NCBI GenBank assembly: GCA_023443145.1
Contig: JAEZVS010000154.1
Coordinates: 1 to 6,613, forward strand
Direction: 5' to 3'
DNA: 6,613 bases
DNA from: Bacillota bacterium
GTDB lineage: Bacteria; Bacillota; Peptococcia; Peptococcales; Peptococcaceae
A program made the position numbers and the translations under genes. Below the pieces are notes generated by a model that saw only the letters and a program-made list of their open reading frames with translations, made no database searches and had not been told where the DNA came from. Position 1 is the stretch's first letter; each line of letters opens with the position of its first letter. Below, piece after piece: positions 5,386 through 6,613 of the stretch.

Positions 5386-5423
5386 AAAAAAGCCAACGGC
5401 TTCAAAACATAGAAACCGTTGGC
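5386..5423 (-). terminator. Intrinsic terminator of the LCP gene
   Basis: On the - strand, GCCAACGGTTTC (5423-5412) pairs with GAAGCCGTTGGC (5403-5392) through one wobble pair and an 8-nt loop, followed by six T's (5391-5386). It lies 23 nt after the LCP stop codon. Confidence 0.93.
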
Positions 5424-5446
5424 GAAGATTGAAAAATTTCGGCCGT

Positions 5447-6613
5447 TTATTGTGCCGGTGTTGCATTCGGCGTTTCTGCCGGAGTGCTGGGGGCAGGGGC
5501 GGGCGCAGGTGCCGGTGCAGGCGCCGGAGCGGGTGTTTCTGCGGGCGTTTGAGCCGGCGTATTTTGGTTGTTGCCAGATCCGCCGCTGACCACGGTGGTA
5601 TAGCTGCGGGCGCCTTGGTTGGTGTTTTGCTCATGGGGTGGTTGGTAGGCGCCGCCATAGCCATAATTGGCCTCAGTGGCATCCGGAGCCAAAGGAGCGC
5701 CGGACGATTCATCGGGGGCTTTTCCGTCTTCCACTTTTTCCGGAAGACGAGAATCGCCTTCCGCTTCCTCGCTGCCGTAACCAAAGGTTGGCAATATATT
5801 GGCGGCCATGGGAACCAAATCCAAATCTTCCGCCGTCCACTCAGTGGATTTAGGGTATTCGGCATTGAGCATGGCCAAAATGCCTTCTTGGGAGGGCAGG
5901 TAGTAGGAAAGATCGTCAATGTATTCCGGAGAACCGGGCAGGGTGAACATGTGCACATTTTCTTTTAAATTCATCCCTTTGGCTTCTTTGGCAAACCAAA
6001 TCATTTCGGAGACGGTGAAATCGGTTTTCATATCTTTTGAAATAACATCAGCCAAATCGGGCACTTTAGGAATGGTGGAAGCGCTCAAGAGTTTTTTGCC
6101 CAGGGCTTCAAAGAAAAGGTGTTGGGCCTTGATGCGTCCCAAATCCCCTTGCACATAACCGGAGCGATAGCGCACAAAATGCAGCGCATTTTTGCCGTTC
6201 AGCACCTGCTCGCCGGCTTTAATGTTGATATCCAAATCTTGATAAGGGTCACTGTAATGAAGATCTTCAGGCACATTCATCGCCACGCCGCCAATGGCAT
6301 CAATGGCTTTCTGAAATCCTTCAAAGGAGGAGACGACGTAACGGTCCACTTTAAGCCCGGTGAGCATGGTGACCTCTTTTTTTGTTTGCTCAATATCTGC
6401 CGGATGATGATCGCTGTATGAGGCGTTGAGTTTTTTGATGCTGCGGGTCACATGGCTCATGGTATCGCGCGGCAGGGACAAGAGTTTCAGTGACTTTTTT
6501 TCCGGATCAAAGGTGGCTAAAATCACCACATCGGCATTGCTTTGTTCCTGGTCCACGCCGCATAGCAAAATATTGTAAGAGCGATGACCGTCCAAGGGGT
6601 CTTGGGTATCATC
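5447..6613 (-). CDS. LytR-CpsA-Psr (LCP) family cell-wall protein, 5' partial
   Basis: LCP proteins are membrane-anchored extracytoplasmic enzymes that transfer undecaprenyl-linked glycopolymers (teichoic acid, capsule or similar) to peptidoglycan. The 388 visible residues begin mid-protein at the window edge; an internal TTG at 6595 is not the true start, and the N-terminal membrane anchor lies outside. Core motifs, numbered from the first visible residue, are YNILLCGVD (13-21), SLPRDT (46-51), the GLKVDRYVVSSFEGFQKAID region and ALHFVRYRSGYVQGDLGR (about 143-160) with Arg148, Arg150 and Gln164 in the usual R-x-R...Q spacing. The family R-S/T-D motif reads N-A-D here (26-28). The LCP core ends near residue 180. 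A further segment is followed by a low-complexity Gly/Asn/Pro-rich tail with 15 strictly alternating Pro and Ala residues (361-375), probably a flexible wall-spanning or wall-binding extension. A terminator lies directly downstream. The polymer substrate is unknown. Confidence 0.92.
   Translation of the reverse strand, partial: DDTQDPLDGHRSYNILLCGVDQEQSNADVVILATFDPEKKSLKLLSLPRDTMSHVTRSIKKLNASYSDHHPADIEQTKKEVTMLTGLKVDRYVVSSFEGFQKAIDAIGGVAMNVPEDLHYSDPYQDLDINIKAGEQVLNGKNALHFVRYRSGYVQGDLGRIKAQHLFFEALGKKLLSASTIPKVPDLADVISKDMKTDFTVSEMIWFAKEAKGMNLKENVHMFTLPGSPEYIDDLSYYLPSQEGILAMLNAEYPKSTEWTAEDLDLVPMAANILPTFGYGSEEAEGDSRLPEKVEDGKAPDESSGAPLAPDATEANYGYGGAYQPPHEQNTNQGARSYTTVVSGGSGNNQNTPAQTPAETPAPAPAPAPAPAPAPSTPAETPNATPAQ
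5489..5533 (-). repeat. Pro-Ala dipeptide repeat tract in the LCP tail
   Basis: Fifteen codons encode alternating Pro and Ala. The codons vary among CCC, CCG and CCT and among GCT, GCG, GCA and GCC, so the DNA is not a simple tandem repeat although the peptide is perfectly periodic. This suggests that the protein sequence is maintained by selection. Confidence 0.85.

Larger units (their letters stand above)
5127..5446. other. Convergent intergenic region between rnj and the LCP gene
   Basis: These 320 nt hold no convincing gene. They contain three inverted-repeat structures: a modest hairpin just after rnj (5163-5202), a very long hairpin (5227-5310) and the - strand terminator of the LCP gene (5386-5423). 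A 33-codon frame at 5311-5412 lacks a ribosome binding site and runs into the terminator. Confidence 0.7.

Noticed and set aside
5058..5405. - strand 115-codon ORF across the rnj 3' end
   Set aside because: It begins within the LCP terminator hairpin, has no ribosome binding site, crosses the long hairpin and overlaps the conserved rnj C-terminus.
5311..5412. + strand 33-codon ORF between the two hairpins
   Set aside because: It has no ribosome binding site ahead of the ATG, follows directly on a hairpin tail, and its last codons are the arm of the opposite-strand terminator.
5489..5533. Repeat tract considered as a CRISPR or tandem DNA repeat
   Set aside because: The periodicity is 6 nt and lies in the peptide (Pro-Ala), with varied codons; there are no spacers.
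5341..5958. - strand 205-codon ORF in another frame of the LCP gene
   Set aside because: Its composition is an alternative-frame artefact (Pro/Arg/Lys-rich), and it reads through the LCP terminator.
5327..5968. Long + strand ORF (213 codons) opposite the LCP gene
   Set aside because: It is a shadow of the GC-rich Pro/Ala tail of the LCP gene: Arg/Gly/Cys-rich, without family motifs, and starting inside the intergenic region.

Overview
The window looks like chromosomal DNA of a Bacillota (Firmicutes) bacterium. The signs are strong AGGAGG-type ribosome binding sites, a ribonuclease J, a LytR-CpsA-Psr (LCP) cell-wall protein, compact operons and moderate GC. The genus cannot be fixed from this sequence, and there is no phage, transposon, CRISPR or other mobile signature.

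Layout. (1) Positions 1-2117 hold a tight + strand gene run: the 3' end of biotin protein ligase (birA), a YbaK/EbsC-fold deacylase-like protein, a patatin-like serine hydrolase, and a second, clearly different YbaK (Cys-tRNA(Pro) deacylase). The gaps are 15, 3 and 27 nt, so the genes are probably co-transcribed. (2) Positions 2118-2595 hold a small lipoprotein whose mature part is an alanine-heptad coiled coil. Ahead of it lie a possible 26-codon leader ORF and a perfect inverted repeat, and after it a strong UUCG-loop terminator. (3) Positions 2603-3310 form a single-gene unit: promoter, FMN nitroreductase, terminator. (4) Positions 3363-5310 carry a promoter with a perfect TATAAT, then RNase J, whose only well-placed start codon is AUU, then a very long hairpin. 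(5) Positions 5386-6613, on the - strand, hold an LCP-family protein with a Pro/Ala-rich tail (its 5' end lies outside the window) and its own terminator. It converges on RNase J.

How the genes relate. The first operon mixes cofactor attachment (BirA), putative aminoacyl-tRNA editing (two INS-superfamily proteins) and a lipid-acyl hydrolase. The two editing-type proteins in one operon suggest linked but distinct substrates. RNase J is a global mRNA-decay enzyme, and an AUU start would place it under initiation-factor-3 discrimination, as known for infC and E. coli pcnB. The lipoprotein and LCP protein are envelope components.

The points most worth a second look are the AUU start of RNase J, the alanine-heptad lipoprotein with its leader ORF and hairpin, the paired YbaK paralogs, the active-site deviations in the LCP protein, and the 84-nt hairpin in the convergent intergenic region. 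No multi-gene system of an obviously new kind is visible.
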